Assembly (NCBI GenBank): GCA_034509425.1
Contig: JAVTVJ010000858.1
Coordinates: forward strand, 1 to 64,000
Length of the DNA: 64,000 bases
From: Eopsaltria australis
Taxonomy: Eukaryota > Chordata > Aves > Passeriformes > Petroicidae
Reading direction: 5' to 3'
Part shown: positions 1-14,900 of the stretch, in pieces
How the letters are laid out: each line of letters opens with the position of its first letter
Position numbering within the stretch: position 1 is the first letter of the stretch
Position numbers and translations under genes: made by a program
The notes under the pieces: generated by a model
The model's database searches: none
What the model saw: only the letters and a program-made list of their open reading frames with translations
Told to the model about the DNA's origin: nothing

Positions 1-235
1 TCTGTTCTTTTCTTTTCTTTTCTTTTCTTCTTTTTTCTTTTTTCTTTTTTTTCTTTTCTTTTCTCTTTTCTTTTCTTTTCTTTTCTTTTCTTTTCTTTTC
101 TTTTCTTTTCTTTTCTTTTCTTTTCTTTTCTTTTCTTTTTTCTTTCCCTTTTCTTTTCTTTTCTTTTTTCTTTCCTTTTCTTTTCTTTCCCTTTTCTTTT
201 CTTTCCCTTTTCTTTTCTTTCCCTTTTCTTTCCCC
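1..235. repeat. (TTTTC)n pentanucleotide simple repeat
   Basis: Pyrimidine-only tract built from TTTTC units, with runs of pure repeat around 60-140 and degraded units (CCCTTTTCTTTTCTTT variants) towards the right edge. It starts at or before the window boundary, so its full length is unknown. The opposite strand is a long purine tract able to form triplex DNA. Confidence 0.95.
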
Positions 236-3200
236 CCATCCTGTAGAGTCCTTCCAGGTTACAGTGTCCCAGTCCTCCTGTCATTGAAATCCTTACCAAG
301 TCTTCTGTTGAAATCTTTGACAGCAAGACTGGGTTGCTGTTGTGTAATATTGGACCCTTGATGGCCTGAATTTCATATATAGCAAACAACTACAGGTTCT
401 TTGCTTAGTTTTGAATTTCAGAAAATAGGAATTTGAGCATAGTGATAGGCAGTTATTCAGACTGCAACATCTTAGGTGCTTTTCTTTCACATTTCAAAAC
501 TCTGCCTCAGGCTTTCTTGCAAGAGTACCAGTTGTGCTTGTGATTATTTATGTTCACTGAAGGAGACATCTTGGGTTTATTTATATCAATGACAGGAGCT
601 TTAGTGATATTGTATTGCCACAGTAAAAGCAGGATCATATGTTTTCCTCATTTGAAACAGAACTAATCAGGGGAAAATGAGGAACTGACCCCTTTTTCTA
701 GCAGCTGTTTTTCAGTAGATGCAGTGTATGATCTCAACTAAAACAAATATTTCTTTAGGTTCACTAGAAATGAGATTTTAAGATATGGCCGTATCTTTGT
801 ATGTAACTGCCTCACCCCATGTAGACTACTCCTGTCTGGAGAGAGGAACTTCATAGTCTATATGGCCATATTTGAGACACATTTGACTATACCATTCCAT
901 TTCACAGCCTGCTAACTTACTTGAAAAAACATCTACTAAAGAACATTTGCAACAACAAAATGTCAAAGGAAACATGACTTAGAGTCAACAATCTTCATTA
1001 TAGACTGGCATCATTTAAAAAATAAACAATTTGCCCTCGATTTTACTGTGCTGTGAAGACAAAATGTTGGCTTATCTTGCATGCTTAAATACGATTTGCT
1101 TCAGCCTAGCATATAGATCACCTTGGCAGGCAATCTGTTTGGCCTTGTACTGCCTTTTACCATTGATGAGACCGTGACAGAACATACTTTTGCAGATGTA
1201 TTTAATTATAAAAATAATCAGGATAAGTCACAAATCCCCACCACAAGCTTTTTTTCCCCTTAATCTTAAAGCTTGTTTTTTCAAAATGTTCTTGAAAGAT
1301 AACATGGATTATAGAAAAAGCATCTGCAAAGGCTAGTGTATGTTTAAAAAGGAATTGTCTGTTCAAGTTCAACCACTGAGTTCAAAATTATGCAGGATAT
1401 AGATTTTATTTTCTGGAAGTATATATTCCTTTGAAGAACATTTTCTTTTGAAGCTGTTACAAGATTGAGTTGATTTTTAAATGGATGTTGTGGGGTTTTT
1501 TCTCTCATCAGTCACCTCTGCTGCAAAAACCATTAATAAGAGATTTTTGTATCACATATACATATATATTTGATGTTAGAATTGTGGTTTGCATTTATCT
1601 GAAATTAAAAACTAGGTGTTAATGAAAGATAAGCAACTTCCATTGATTTAAAAAATACACTTTTTTTTGAGGAAGTAATTTTAAATTTTTGAACAGTAAC
1701 TTGCTGTTGCATACTTGCTGAGGTCAATGGAACTTCACAGGATTCAGCATTATTCAGAATCGGAACCTGAAGGAGTGCTCACTACATAGGAACTCAATGA
1801 AATACACATAAGGCTGTTTGTGTAGCTGAAAAGGATGCTTTGGGTTTGGGAATCAGACATTCAAGAGGCTTGAATTGCAGCAAGCCCCAGAGCCCATGTG
1901 TCTTCTGACCAGTTGAGAGGCCATGTACTGGACTGCACAGACAAACTCCTCTCAGAACCTGTCCAAGGTTAGCAGAGTATTTGGAGCTTCCAAGATAAGA
2001 TGTTCTTCCTGTAAGTGAAATAATATTAAGAATGTGTTGTTTAGGAGGTACTGTAAGAAAGTACCAGCTCTGAAGCTGTGCACTGTGAATACAGTCTGCA
2101 TTAAGCCTCTTCAGCCCTTACTAAATGCTGTGCTCTTAGCACAGGGTGATACTGGGTTGACTGTCTCTACTGGGATTTAAAGCAGTGGACTCAGGGAGTC
2201 CTGAAATGCTTTCTGCATTTCAGACTTGATTACTCCTTTTTTTCCAAGCACAAACCATCCCTTTTGTAACATTGGCATTTTTCTGCTTATTTAATCACAT
2301 TTTAGTTAGAGCAGAAGTTGCATTTGGGTTCAGTTCTGAGTGGTGCTGGGCTCTCACCACCTCCATTATCTCGAGCAGACATTATGGCACATCACACTCA
2401 CAGGTATCAGACCCTTCTGAAGTGGATAGTGGTGCACACAAATGACAGCTGTTAGCATCACATGTGCAGACATCACATTTAATGTAATATGCTCTTCAAA
2501 TGTAAAACACTTGATGTTTTGATGGTACTGAAATCTACAACATCAGAAAAAAACAGAAATCTCTCCAGTAACTGACTTTGTCATTGTTTGCAGAATACAG
2601 ATTTTAATGGTTCTATATTCATCCTCTAGTGTTTACTTCAATGGAACCATCCCCAGCTGTGACAGAAATGGGACCAAATAAAGTGAGGCACATAGTAACT
2701 TGGACTCTGAAATGTTGAAACATTTCTGGAACTAATCCAGGAATGCTGATGCATTGTACCTATTACATCTATTTATTATCCTAGTTCACACACAACTTTG
2801 AACAAATCAATGAATTGTTGCCATACACTGAAAACATTTCATTAGCATTTGATACAGTAAACACATTCTTCATGAACTAAGTTTTCCTCAGTGGCTATTC
2901 TGATAAGGTTATAAATGATGTTACATGGTGGCTGGAGGAAAGATCACAGAAATCTAAGTGGTACAGGAAACACAGCCCTGTACCTCTAAAAGAAAGAGGC
3001 TTTAATGATTGAAAAGGCACTTATATATTATTCTTTCATGAGTTAGCTTCTTGAGTACTGTTAACTGAAAAAGATGGGTTAAGGAGGCTGGAGGATGCAG
3101 TAGGTGATGCTTCCATGGGAAATATTAATCAGCTACGAGCCAGATTATCCTTGGAACTGTTTTTCATCTTGAAAAAGTAAGATCACACAAGTTATTTCTG

Positions 3201-6200
3201 GTCTTCATCCTGGGGCATCTCTTTAAATAAGGCTGGGAACAGGAGATAATTAAAGAGGCTTGGATCTTCTGTGGACACCTGTTCCTCAGGGGTTTTGCAT
3301 AGACCTGGAGTAAGAGTTCAAGCAAATATTAACCACTGCTGCTGTACTAAGTCGTCACTGTATAGTTCTTATTTACACCTTCTTTCCTCATCTAGCTTCC
3401 TATTTAGGCTTACTGCATTTTATTTTTGATCTGCTGTACATCTTATAATATCGCTATTTGAATTTTGTGAGTGAATGAATTAAAAAAATAGAATACATAA
3501 ATGTATACTTACACAAAAATTAATGTGAATGGGAAAAGGCAAGGGTCTTTTTCAAAGAGTAAAATTAGAATTAATTAACTATGTAATACTTAAACAAATT
3601 TGAATAGGAAATATAAACAATAGGAAATATAAATTTGATATTGTATTATATCATCATAAAACAAACAATCCCATCAAATGTATCCATAAACAATAGTTGC
3701 AGAGTGTTTATCATATATATAACCTTTGATTGCATGTCCCCTGCTAACATGCATGTTCCAAAACTCAGTTGACTGTTTCTGCACAGAAGACTGTGCAGGG
3801 GGCAAGTACAGACTCATCTGCCCAAGTTTATTATGCTTGCATTCTTACACCAATAACCTATCTCAAAATAAATGAACTTGGGAGACTGGATACTAGCACC
3901 CCACATATCTTCTATTATTGCATCAGAAAATTTAGTTGTGGTAGGGTTTATCTCTGCCATACTGCAAGTATGGCAGTTTCAGTAAGTACAGTGTCTCTAG
4001 TCTTCAGTGGTACATAGCTGATAGAGTGGAAGTGAATGGTGGGTTGTACTGTGAGATCTTATCTGTATGACAACTGTTGTGGTTTTTTTCCCTCCTTTTT
4101 GCTAGGTTTCACCAAAACTAATACCGATGAGGCAGATTTAAATGTGAAATACAGACTGGGCTTAACTCGCAAGAAGGCTTGTTTCCAAATGGAAGAAATT
4201 GATGACTATCTTGCAATTTTACTTTTTTTTCTTTTCTTTTTTTTTAAGGGCTCTCTAAGTAGTTTCCAGTTAGTTAAACTCCGCCTGTGACTATAAGCCT
4301 AAATTGTATTCTGCTTTCATAACACTACCAGCTTTAAAGGAATGGTGAATATATTCTCTAAGTTTTGAATCATGTTATAGTAAAATGTTAATGATCATTG
4401 TAAAAAAGAAAAAAAAAAAATGCCTTGTAGTCTCTCTGCCAAATACTAGTTTTTTTATACAGAATTAGAAAACAACCATGCACAACTTATGATTGCCTCT
4501 GTGTTTCCTGGTATTGGTTGCTCTGGAACTACAGCACTTATCATGCCCATTCTCCTGTAAAAGTGTGGGTTTTTCTTTTCTGGAGTGGTCTATAGCAAAT
4601 ATATGTATTTATAGAGAGATATTGGGAATATGGATGTTCCTTGTGCTGAACCTTTTCATCAGTCTGTAACAAAGCTGTTTAAACCAGTGGAAAAAATTGT
4701 GACCTAAATATATCTGCTGTTTCCACAGAGTGTGTCTGTTGGTACTGAGAGACCTAGGCCTCCCAGGGTCCAGCTGTGACCCTTCATATTTCAACCATAC
4801 AAACTAGAATGGGGTTAGTGTGAAGGAGGAAGATGAAAAAGTATCCGTCCTCATGCAGACAACTGGTAGCTGCACAATTTCCCACATGAGCTGCTCTTAT
4901 TCTCCAGATATAATGCTTTTCCCCAGCTCCCAGTCAAAGGCAAATAAATATTGTTTCTGGAGTCAGGTCTGTCCTTCCAGTGTCACATAGAGAAACAGGG
5001 GAAGAGAAGGTTGTGGACGCCTTGAAGATTCTTCTGAAGGGAATACAGATGGTCAAGGGTAAAAGCAATATGCACCACTTGTCAATCAAGGCATCAACAA
5101 AATCTAAAGAGTTTGGAATCCAATTTCATCATAACTTGAGACAATCAAAATGGAAAGACATTATCTCAGAGTCATTTTGATGAAGGCCTTCTTTTCCCTG
5201 TTAATTACAAAATCATTTTTGTATTTTGTTACTTTTACAAACAGATAATATGACTGCTTTGGATCTCACATACCAAATCAGTACAATATGTCTTTGTTAT
5301 ACAGAGCATGAATTGACTGGAAATCGACATTTACTAAAATACAATGTTCCCTCCAATATAATGGTTTCTGTCATTTCTGTCATTTGTATAAATAGGAGCA
5401 CGTAAAGCACTTCAGTTAAAATAATTCCTGACGCAGTGTTTGACATCAGGGCTGGAGCATATTAAGTGACTGAAAAAGAAGTAAAAGGTAGAGGCACCAG
5501 AAGAAGTTTACACAATGCCTATCATACATGTAATAAGCATGTTAAGGCATTCTAATACTAAGTGAATAAGGGATTCACCATAGTCCAAGTGTACTGTGGA
5601 AGGAATGTAACACATTTCTTGGTGAACCAGATAGAAAAATATGCAATATTTAGCTCTTGTACTGGCCTTTGTACAGCATTTTTCCATTTTAAAATATGAA
5701 ATGCTTCTCTTTCATGGAACAGTTACACAGTTGGTCTTGATCCACACATGGGTTTTATTGCAGTAAAACTGCTTTGATTTGAGGTATTATATTGTTTAGT
5801 TACACTTACCCTAAACAATTCTTTGATAATATTTTGTCAATGCCATAACAGGCTATCCTTCATCTCTGAAAGAAATAAACAAAATACCTTTGTAAACACT
5901 GTTATGCTAGTACAGCAGTATTCCCATAATACTAAGCTGTGACTTGAACTCGTGGCTGCTAGTGGGTGGTTGGCCATTGTTAGCCTGAATCTAAAGGCAA
6001 CACGTGATGCTGAGCCTATGGGAAAGAAATGTGTTCTACAAAGACCAGTGCTAATTTCATGATTAACATCTACAGGTGTTTCGGTTGATAGGTAATTTGC
6101 ATTGAAGACTTGAAACTACATTTATCATAGTGCTCCAGAATATCTTAACACAGCATGTTAGTTTTCATAGGTTTTCTCTATTTAGGCTATTTAGATGCAT

Positions 6201-8744
6201 TCCCTGTGTTAGTCATTCCACAGAAATTAAGTTTGACCATCTTTATTGCTGTGGAGGTGGACTCAAGTTCTGCTAACGGAGGTTTTGCAGATTGAAAATC
6301 TGTATATAATAAAACTGGACTATTCTAGCTCACTGTAAACAGTTTCACTTTGGATAGAGCAGCCCAGGGCCTCTTCCCTAATCCATGAGGACACTTCAGT
6401 GACAATTCTGGCCCTTTGCAGGTTTTGTCTAGTGTGGTGCTGTACATAGCAAAAGGTGCCTGTTTTTGCCTTCAGGGCTGGAGATGGGTGAAGAGCTACT
6501 CTGAGGGAATGGGTGTAGTCCCTGACAGTGTATTGTTCATCTTCACTCAAAGCTCTTGTACAGAGTACCCCAAATGGATGCTGGGTTTAAAAACTATTAT
6601 ACAGGGGAAGGCAGTTACTATTAACTTATCCAGAGGAAAAAAAACCCACAAAAACAAAAAGACCAAAGAACACAAACATTTAAATAGATGGGCAAGTCTT
6701 AAAGAAATCTGTAATTGAAAATGTTGATCTATTGCAATTACCTATGCTACATTAGTTGTAGGACTGATTAGTTAATTACAGTGAACATTTCCACATCTAA
6801 GAAATAGAGGAGAAGTGTCTGAGGATCAGGATCAGGTGTACACTGCTTCTGCCATAGAACTTTGCTTTGCTGGCACACGCACAGAAGCCATTGTTGTCAT
6901 TGATACATGGCTATAAAAAGACTAATGACCTGGTAATATCTGGGAGTTTAGCACCTTGGTTTCTGAATCAAAGAATTAGGACCCAAGAACTCCTGATTTC
7001 CAGCTTTTCTGGTTCTCCACTTACTGCCTTGTGGAACGACAGCTGTGTTCTCTGCCTTGTCTCCTGTTGCTGGAAAAGGGGATGTTTTTCTTCCTACCTC
7101 ACAGGGATGTTGTGAGGAATAAGAAGCTAAGGTCTTTGCAAGAGGTTATTTGTTTCTCTTCAACCTGGGGATCACACTTGATCAAGAGTGTGGAAGAGTA
7201 CTTGAAGACTGTTATACATGCTGTATGTTTGAGTTCTGTGTCTTATTTGTATCAAGTGTTAATGCAAGACAGCAAAAGTACATGGTGCTGAAAATTGGGG
7301 ATAAAAGGAGAACAGGCTCTCTCCATATACAGCAGTGATGCTGTAGCAACAGGAGACAAGATACGTATGTCACACGTGAATTTTTTTATCTTGAGGACAA
7401 AAGATTGTGGTAGAATATTGGTATTGTTATGAAAATGTCATGAGTCCGCACAAGCTAATTGCAACAAGCTTTGAATCCACTTTTAAAATTCATTTGTTAA
7501 GCAGGAATAAAAATTAAAGCACTCCTAAGTATTTCCCTCTCTGTGGACACAAATGTGGTTCATAGGCAAGGGATACTCTGAGCAGTAGTTGCAATAGTTG
7601 GTATTGCAGGCATGAAGGTTTATTGGGACTGAAATCATTCCCTGCTTGACAGCACTTCACAAGACAAGGACAGTTGTTACTCTTTGTCCTGAAGAAGGTG
7701 ATGATTCTACTGTAACACTGGACTTCACTTTATATTTTATTGATTTTTTGTCCCTGAAAAAAGAAAAAAAAAAGCATAGAAAACATAGTTGTGCTGTAAA
7801 CTCTGCAAACTAAACATCGAAGTCTTTCCTATGTATTTGCAAAAAAATCAATAAAGTAAAGGTTTAAAATCACAGGTTTTGTCTATTGTTACCGTTTTTT
7901 GTGCTGTTCTGTTCTGCTTTTGGGAGAAGTAAAAGTTTAGCTTGTGTTCACACCAGCATGTCACACCTCAGCACACAGCAAAACCTCAAGGTCTTGTCTG
8001 AATGTGGATGGGTTTGATAAACAGAAATAATGAAGCCTGAAAATCAGTTAACAGCTGGATTCTACATGTTCTCTCTTCTCACTGATGTCTCTGTTGGGTC
8101 AATCTCAAACATAATTATCACATTCATTTTTGAAATGACTTGTTTTTCAATCAAGTTAAATAATGGACTGCATATGTAGTCCTCAGAGAAGTGATTTTTT
8201 ACCTTTTGATTAAAACTGCTGTAGAACTGATCACATTTGAGATGTTAATCATCGATGTTAGCGTGTGGCTGCACTCTGAAAATTGTACTAGATGACACAC
8301 GAAAACAAATTCCATTAACCACCTACTGAATGATAAAGTGGATGATTGCAAAGGGATGAAAATGTCTGTGTGTAGTGGGGTCATTCTTCCATACCTGTCA
8401 TAAGGTCATGCATAAATGTCTCATAGAATCGTTTTCTCTTCAGTATCATCAGAAAGCACCTTGATAAATGTCATGAAAAATGTTTAGAATCATTAAAAAA
8501 ACCCTGATGTTTTTCTCTGAAATGAAACTCTTCAGTAATTTATATGTGTGGTCAAGATCCAATACCTCTGTGAGGGGGGCTACAAGTTAAGTGCCAAACC
8601 TGAGATAATACAGCGGTCTTGCAGCTCTGAAATCCACTCATACAAATGTGGAGGGTTGTGCTTTCCCCTGAAAAGAGGACAAAGTTGGTTACAGGTATAT
8701 CTGAGAAGTTTTGTAGTCCATTGTATGTCTTCTCTTTTGCCTAT
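236..8744. other. AT-rich non-coding stretch
   Basis: No ORF here looks like a protein; all are short and lack domain-like composition. Only minor low-complexity tracts stand out: a T-rich run at about 4,221-4,248, A-rich runs at about 4,404-4,422 and 7,758-7,774, and a small direct duplication of an AT-rich 16-mer around 3,606-3,633. No recognisable CR1 or LTR wording. It could be intergenic or intronic. Confidence 0.6.
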
Positions 8745-8975
8745 TGTGCAGGTCTGGGCTTGGGTAGAGTTAATTTTCTTTGCAGTAGCTGGTATGGGGC
8801 TGTGTTTTGCATTTGTGCTGAACACGGGGTTGGTAACGCAGGGATGTCTCCCTTATCCTGAGTTTCTTGCACAGAGCCAGGACCTTTTCTGCTCCTCATC
8901 CCACCCCATCAGTGAGGAGGCTGGGGGTCACAGGATTTGGGAGGGGACTCAGCTGGGACGTAATTTCTTTCCTGC
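8745..8975 (+). mobile_element. Partial ERV LTR, 5' part, same family as the LTR at 24,723
   Basis: From about 8,745 the sequence follows the start of the LTR at 24,723: a TG start, a GGTAGAGTTAATTTTCTTTG-type stretch and then a GTGCTGTGTTTTG-type stretch. It also continues through a region of the kind common in songbird LTRs (AGCCAGGACCTTTTCTGCTC). Similarity fades after about 8,975 and no LTR 3' end is visible, so this is a truncated copy. A 199-codon ORF crossing it (8,548-9,147) is judged fortuitous. Confidence 0.6.
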
Positions 8976-11900
8976 TCAGCAGTGGTGTTCTGAGAGCAGA
9001 ACCCCTCCTCTGCACATATCCATCTGCTCCTGGAGACAAGGGATCTTAGCACACCCATACCACAGTGTGTTTGGCAGCTTTAAATGGAAGAGTTTCAGAG
9101 AACACCAGGATGGGGAAGGAATTCCTTTTCAGAATGTATTTACATAACATCAGGTTTTGAGGCTCCAGCAAAGATAAAAGTAGGTATTGTGTTTGTGTTA
9201 CAAAACTTTGCTGTGTTTGGTTCACATGTTTGTGTACACATTTGGAAAAAGTAAGGGCATGGGAGAAATCCTTGCCTTCAAGGTGATTGGGTTCTCCATC
9301 TGCTTCCCATGATACTTTGGTTTTATTGATTGTATTTTATTGGTGTAGTGACTTGCAGAAGCAAGCTGAACATTACTTATTTGTGGGAGCAGTAGAGTCT
9401 AAAACTAGAATTTTTATTTCCATGTTCTAAAAACTGTCCCCTGTGTGTGCAATCCAGAGAAAAACTGTTTCATTTGTGTAAATCTTTGATAGATGATTAG
9501 ACTGCAGCTGCTGCAGTGATTATGGGCATTGCCCCTGCTGCTATTGCACAGGTGAGAAATGCTGCCTTTGGTGCAGTGCAGATCATCATGCTTGTCTCAA
9601 ACCTGTGCCTGTATGAGGTTCACAAGCTGGTGTCCACCCACCTGGCTGCTAAAGGGTCTCACCATGTATGTAGGTTTGTGCTGTTTTCGACATAGAAGTG
9701 GCACAGCCCCAGCTCCTTTGAAAAATTGTGATGATGTTTCTTTCCCTGTATTAACTCAGCAGGGAGAGTTTTTGCAAAGGTTCAGCTCCTAACCCTGTCC
9801 AATAAGATTCAAAGCACATCTTGCTTGTCCCAGGAAAACATCTAACCTGCCATGCTGCCTGGGGAGCGGGGTGAGAGAGCTGCTCCAGGGAATAATGTCT
9901 TCTTTTGCAGAAAGGATGACAAAAGTCACAAGTCTGTGGCTGAAGTCAAGAAGGAGCAGGAGATGTTCATGTAGTGTGCAAGTAATTTGGCCAGCCGTGT
10001 CAAGGCTTGAGTTATCCTTCAACGAATGGCTCTTCTTTTATTAACATGTGCTTTCAGATGTGTAAGCAGCTCCCTTCCCCTCCCTTTTGGTTCCCCCATG
10101 CGTAGCACCTACCTGCAAGGTGTTTCAGGGCAAGAACAGGACAAAACTGTGAAGTGTCTTACAGAACTGGCAGGTCAAGCAATGTACTGCTATGGCACCT
10201 CAGCACAGTACGGAGAGGGATTTTCCCTTTTAAGACTGGGTTGTCTAAATGAGTCAAATTTGTTTGTAAATACCCATGCCAATTACTTTTATTATTTGGA
10301 TAAATTCGTAGGTATTCCCTTTGGTTCTGTCACTGGAAATTACATAATGCATAGGTAGAAAAGGGAACTGAAAACATCTCTAAATGCAGGGAAAACTTTT
10401 TTCAAGATAAAAACTGAAGCCAGGAGGAGAAACCAGGAGGAGAAGCCAGGACTTTGCAGAAACTAAACAAAAACAACATGAAAAGCAAACTTATATGTTA
10501 CCACCTAAAACACAAAGGCAAGCCACGGAAGCAACACATTCACGCCGGTTAAGAAATCATACATTAATTTAATACAAATTCAATCTCATCTGTTTAAGCA
10601 GTGAGTGAATGAAAACTATGATTTGGATCTGATGCCTATATCCTGCAAAATCGTGTTTCCCCCAACCTTTTGGAAAATTTGGCTGTGTGAGCAATTAGCA
10701 CTTTCACTCATATTTGTCCAAAAACAAGGCAAGCTATGTGATGCTATAGCAGGCAAGGCTGTTTTGTCCAATAATATCCCTAAAAATACAAACTTTATTC
10801 AGACACTCTATCTTGGCACTCATTTCTGTCTAGTTCCATCTTGCATTTGCTCCAATAAAACCCATCGTCCACGCTTTCCTCTTTCTGGCACCCTACTAAT
10901 CCTAAACAAGTAGTTCCCTCTGCCCAAGGAAGACTGCTCATATTTCATCAGTTTTCCTGTTTGCCTGGGCTTGTTTTTACAGGGAGAAGAGGAGGTAAAA
11001 GTGTGTGTGCCTGTGTTCTGCTGAGCCATGCCAGCAGGGGAACTGAGACCAGAGCAGCAGAGCAGACACCACAGGCAGAGATGGTGCTGGGCAATGGTGG
11101 CAGAGAGCCACTGGTGAGCATCAACACCTCTGGTGTTCTGGCCAGTTTCTAATGCACTGTCCCTCACACATCTCCTGTCTAAAAAAAACCCAGATGCTTG
11201 GTATGTTCTTCTCTCTGTTTTTCATTATATTTCAACTTGGAGACTATATGGATGCTCTGTTTGAAAAATTAAAATAATGAACTCCAGTGAAGAGGATGAA
11301 TGTGAACGAAGAGCCAGGGGCTTGGCTACCCAACCCTGGGCATTTTCCTGACTGCAGTGCCCACTGGGGCAAGAAGGAAGACATCAGGCTTAGACATGGC
11401 TCTTCTCAGATCATAGATGCTTGTCCTGTGGGCTGTGCATATACAGTGGTGGGGGACAGGGCTGAGAATGACTCAGGACTTCTTTGGAACAGAAGGCAGG
11501 AGCTGAGATCTGGGACTGAAATGGCAAAAACCATTTTTCTGTCCTGCATGGCAGAACTACTGCTGGAACTCTCAGTTCCACCAGGGGATGCTTCTCATGG
11601 TAGTGCTAATACTTCTTCAGGATTACAGGCTGGTATTGCTGATTTTCTGCTGCTGTACTGATTAATGTCAACATTTTCAGATTCTTCTCTTCTTCAGGCA
11701 ACCTTTGACCTGGAATAGGAGAAAAATAAAAAGCTAACTGCATAAATCTGCTAGCTATAAAACTGAAGGATGCTGAAATTATTCTGCAACAGCATATCCA
11801 TGTTCTCATTAAGAGCAATTCAGCATTTTTAGGACATGTTAACTGCTGCAGCAAGAAGAAGAAGAAGCTGCAGATCAATATAAAATAAACCACAGTTTCA

Positions 11901-14900
11901 CAAAAGCTAATTTATAATTTCCGAAGTGCTTTTCCTCAGTTGTGCAGTAAAGGCATCACTGGTACACCACTGGGGCAAGGTTACAAGGAAAGCCTCAGAC
12001 CACTTTGGATGTGGAGTTGCAAAACTCATCCAATCTGAAAAAAAAATCTCTGTATTGTAATGACAAAAACCTTGAGGTAATATGTCTCAGAGAAACTGAG
12101 AAAGGGGAAGGATCACTGATAACTTCACTTCAGAAGTGGAGAGGTCATGGCTGGTAATTAACTATCCAAATCACTACTCAGTATATCTCTACCAAACAAG
12201 TTACCTGACCTTTTGAAAAACAATCCCTCTGAGAACACAACAACATGAGACCTTTTTTCCATGGGGATTTTAATTGTGCAGCAGATTATTTTCACAGTGG
12301 AGCTGAAAGGGGTAGAGACCAGGGAGCAGCATCATCACACCATGGCACTGCTGGTCCTGAGGCAGCAAAGCCACCCACCAGGGTCATGGTTCCTGGCTCT
12401 TGGTTTGGATGGGCTCCTCTTTGGGATGATCTCTACAAGTGCATGTGTTGTTTAAACATATCTTCAAATCTGATCAGATTTAAGGGTGCACTTGGGACCT
12501 CCAGGAGCACCTTGAGGAGGGTGAACTAAGAGGTGAAGGTCAGAGGAATCCAGACAACAGGCATTGTGACCTGAGAGGGCTTTTTGGCCCTAGCAGAGCT
12601 CAGCCAAGCAGGAGCTGCCAGGGGATGGGAAATTTGCAGTGTGTGCAGGACACACTGCTATCCCAGGAATGATAGAATGGGAAAGTTGGCAAATGCTGTG
12701 CAGTGCAGGTCTCCCCATGCTGCCAATTCCCATCTCTGAGTTTGGTCAATGCTGTGCAGAGCTGTGTGGCAAGGGCAGATCCTTCAGCCTGCTTTGCAGA
12801 GATTTCACATCATTTCCCAGAGATGCTGAGTGCTGAGCCCTGGCTTGGGTGGGCACATCTGAAGGATTTCTGTACACACAACAGTGCTTCTGACATGACA
12901 AATTTTGGCAGTACCTGATAATTTTACCCCAAAGGGAGACCAGTTCTTAGTGCAAGACAATATGCACAGCATGATGCATTGGCTGGGGCAGGTGCATGGG
13001 GAAAGTATATGTGGAGGCTGCCCAGAGCAATTTTAGGGACTTAAGCATTAACTACTAAATGTGTATTAATTTAGTGAGATTATGGCCTAAGGATCCCAGG
13101 ATTACTGCTCCCTGGTGTGAACTTTTATGTTTAGTACACAACAAATATTTTTATTACTTGGTTTTCAAATATTAGGAAGGATTGCAGTAAAATCTAGAAA
13201 TAATCTAATAATATAATCTGAAATAATCTAATAACAATATAATATATAACTAAATTTAATGTAACAGGTTCTGTAAAAATCTAGTAAATGAAGAGGGTAG
13301 GAAGAGAACGGCTTTTCTGTGACTTTCTTGCCACTTATCACTCCTAATTTTGTGTATTCACATAGCACTTCACAGTTTAAGAGAACTTTGTCAAATCAAA
13401 CCCAGCAGCAGACATTCATCTTCATAATTACTGAGGCCAGAGAAGAGGAAGCAAGCTCTAATTTCACCACCACTATTTGCAGGTGAAGTCTTCAGTAATA
13501 GAAATGAATACAGCTGGAGTCCCACTAGTTATACAGAATCTTTAAGGTGGGAAATGAAAAAGAAACAAACTGGGTTTGCTGAAGAAATCAGCACTGCCAT
13601 CCCTGCTGGGGAATGTGGTTAGCTGTGTTACAGCAGGAGGAGGTCAGTGTCCTGCACTCAGGCTCTGTGCAATTACCCTGGGCAGTAGTGGGGGAGCTGC
13701 AAAGAGAGCTGGAAATGGTGCAGCACATCCTTATCCACAGAAGCATAATACCCAAATGCACTGAAATGGTAGGAAGAAAAGTCAATTCTTAACTGGTTTC
13801 TGGCACTGAAGCCAGGACTGCAGAGAAGGAAAGCTGCTATGTTCTCTTAGGTGAATTAAGCTGGTGGTCTAACATGAGCATTAATTCCTTTCCAGAGCAT
13901 GGTTTGGTGGGTGGTGTGAGCCCCAGGGCTTGGCTGCTGGCTCAGCTGTGAGGCCCTGGGTGGCAGGGTGCCAGCCAGCCCCCACCAGCACCTTCTCACA
14001 GCTTTGTTGCTGTCACTAATTTTTAAGGCATCACAAAACATTAGCAGTCCTTAAGCATGACATAGAGTTGTGGCTGAGATATTATTCAAAGAAAAGGGCT
14101 CTTATTGCTATTTGAGTGGTTCACAGTAAGATTGCAGAGGTATTTGCTAATCCTAGTAAACAAAAAATCCCTGCAGCAAAGAAGCATCTCCAGAAAGCGC
14201 AGGCAGGGTTGGCTCTCCCACATTGTTCCTCCATGGTTTTTCTTCTCCTTCAGTCATGTACAAACACAGTATTTTTTCACCCTTTTCCCTGTGTGAGGGA
14301 AAAAAATTAAATTTTTTTCTTATAAAAAGAGGTTTTTGTAATACCTCTTCTTCCACGTGATCCTAACAAGATCCTCAGCACATGCACATCTGTATGAGTG
14401 TAAGATAAATGGGCAGAAGATGGTAGGCAACCATTACAGTGATATTAAGTGGCATGGGACTAGAAATGCCACAGAATAATTCAAAGATAATTTAAAATCC
14501 CTTTGGCCAAGTCACTGTCTTGTTGCTTGTCCTGAAAAAGCCATTTTGCATCTGATTAAAAGCCATAGAGGCTAAAAATCCTGTGGCCACTTAAAATAAG
14601 GTAAGAGTGAGACAGCAAGTAGGTGAAAGTTCAGCTTTCAGAGTCTGAGAGCTTTTTAGATCACTGAAGAGCATGAAGTTTACCAATTTGTATTTTGGGC
14701 AGTGTTAGAACTGACAAAGCACATGAAGTGCTGGCAGGGCAAGGTCTGACCTCAGTAGTGGAGATGTGTATTACTTCCCATTCTTGGACAGGTGAAAATA
14801 AATATTTCTGTTTAAAAACGAGGAATGTGTGTGATGCCAGAGCCAGGGCAGTGATGTGAGCCTGAGGCCACTGCTGCCCTTGGGGCAGCTGAGCCTCCAG

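Noticed and set aside
1..235. CRISPR-like or regularly spaced array
   Set aside because: It is a simple pentanucleotide repeat without spacers, and the DNA is from an animal.
8548..9147. 199-codon plus-strand ORF
   Set aside because: Crosses a partial LTR and unique sequence with no domain; fortuitous.
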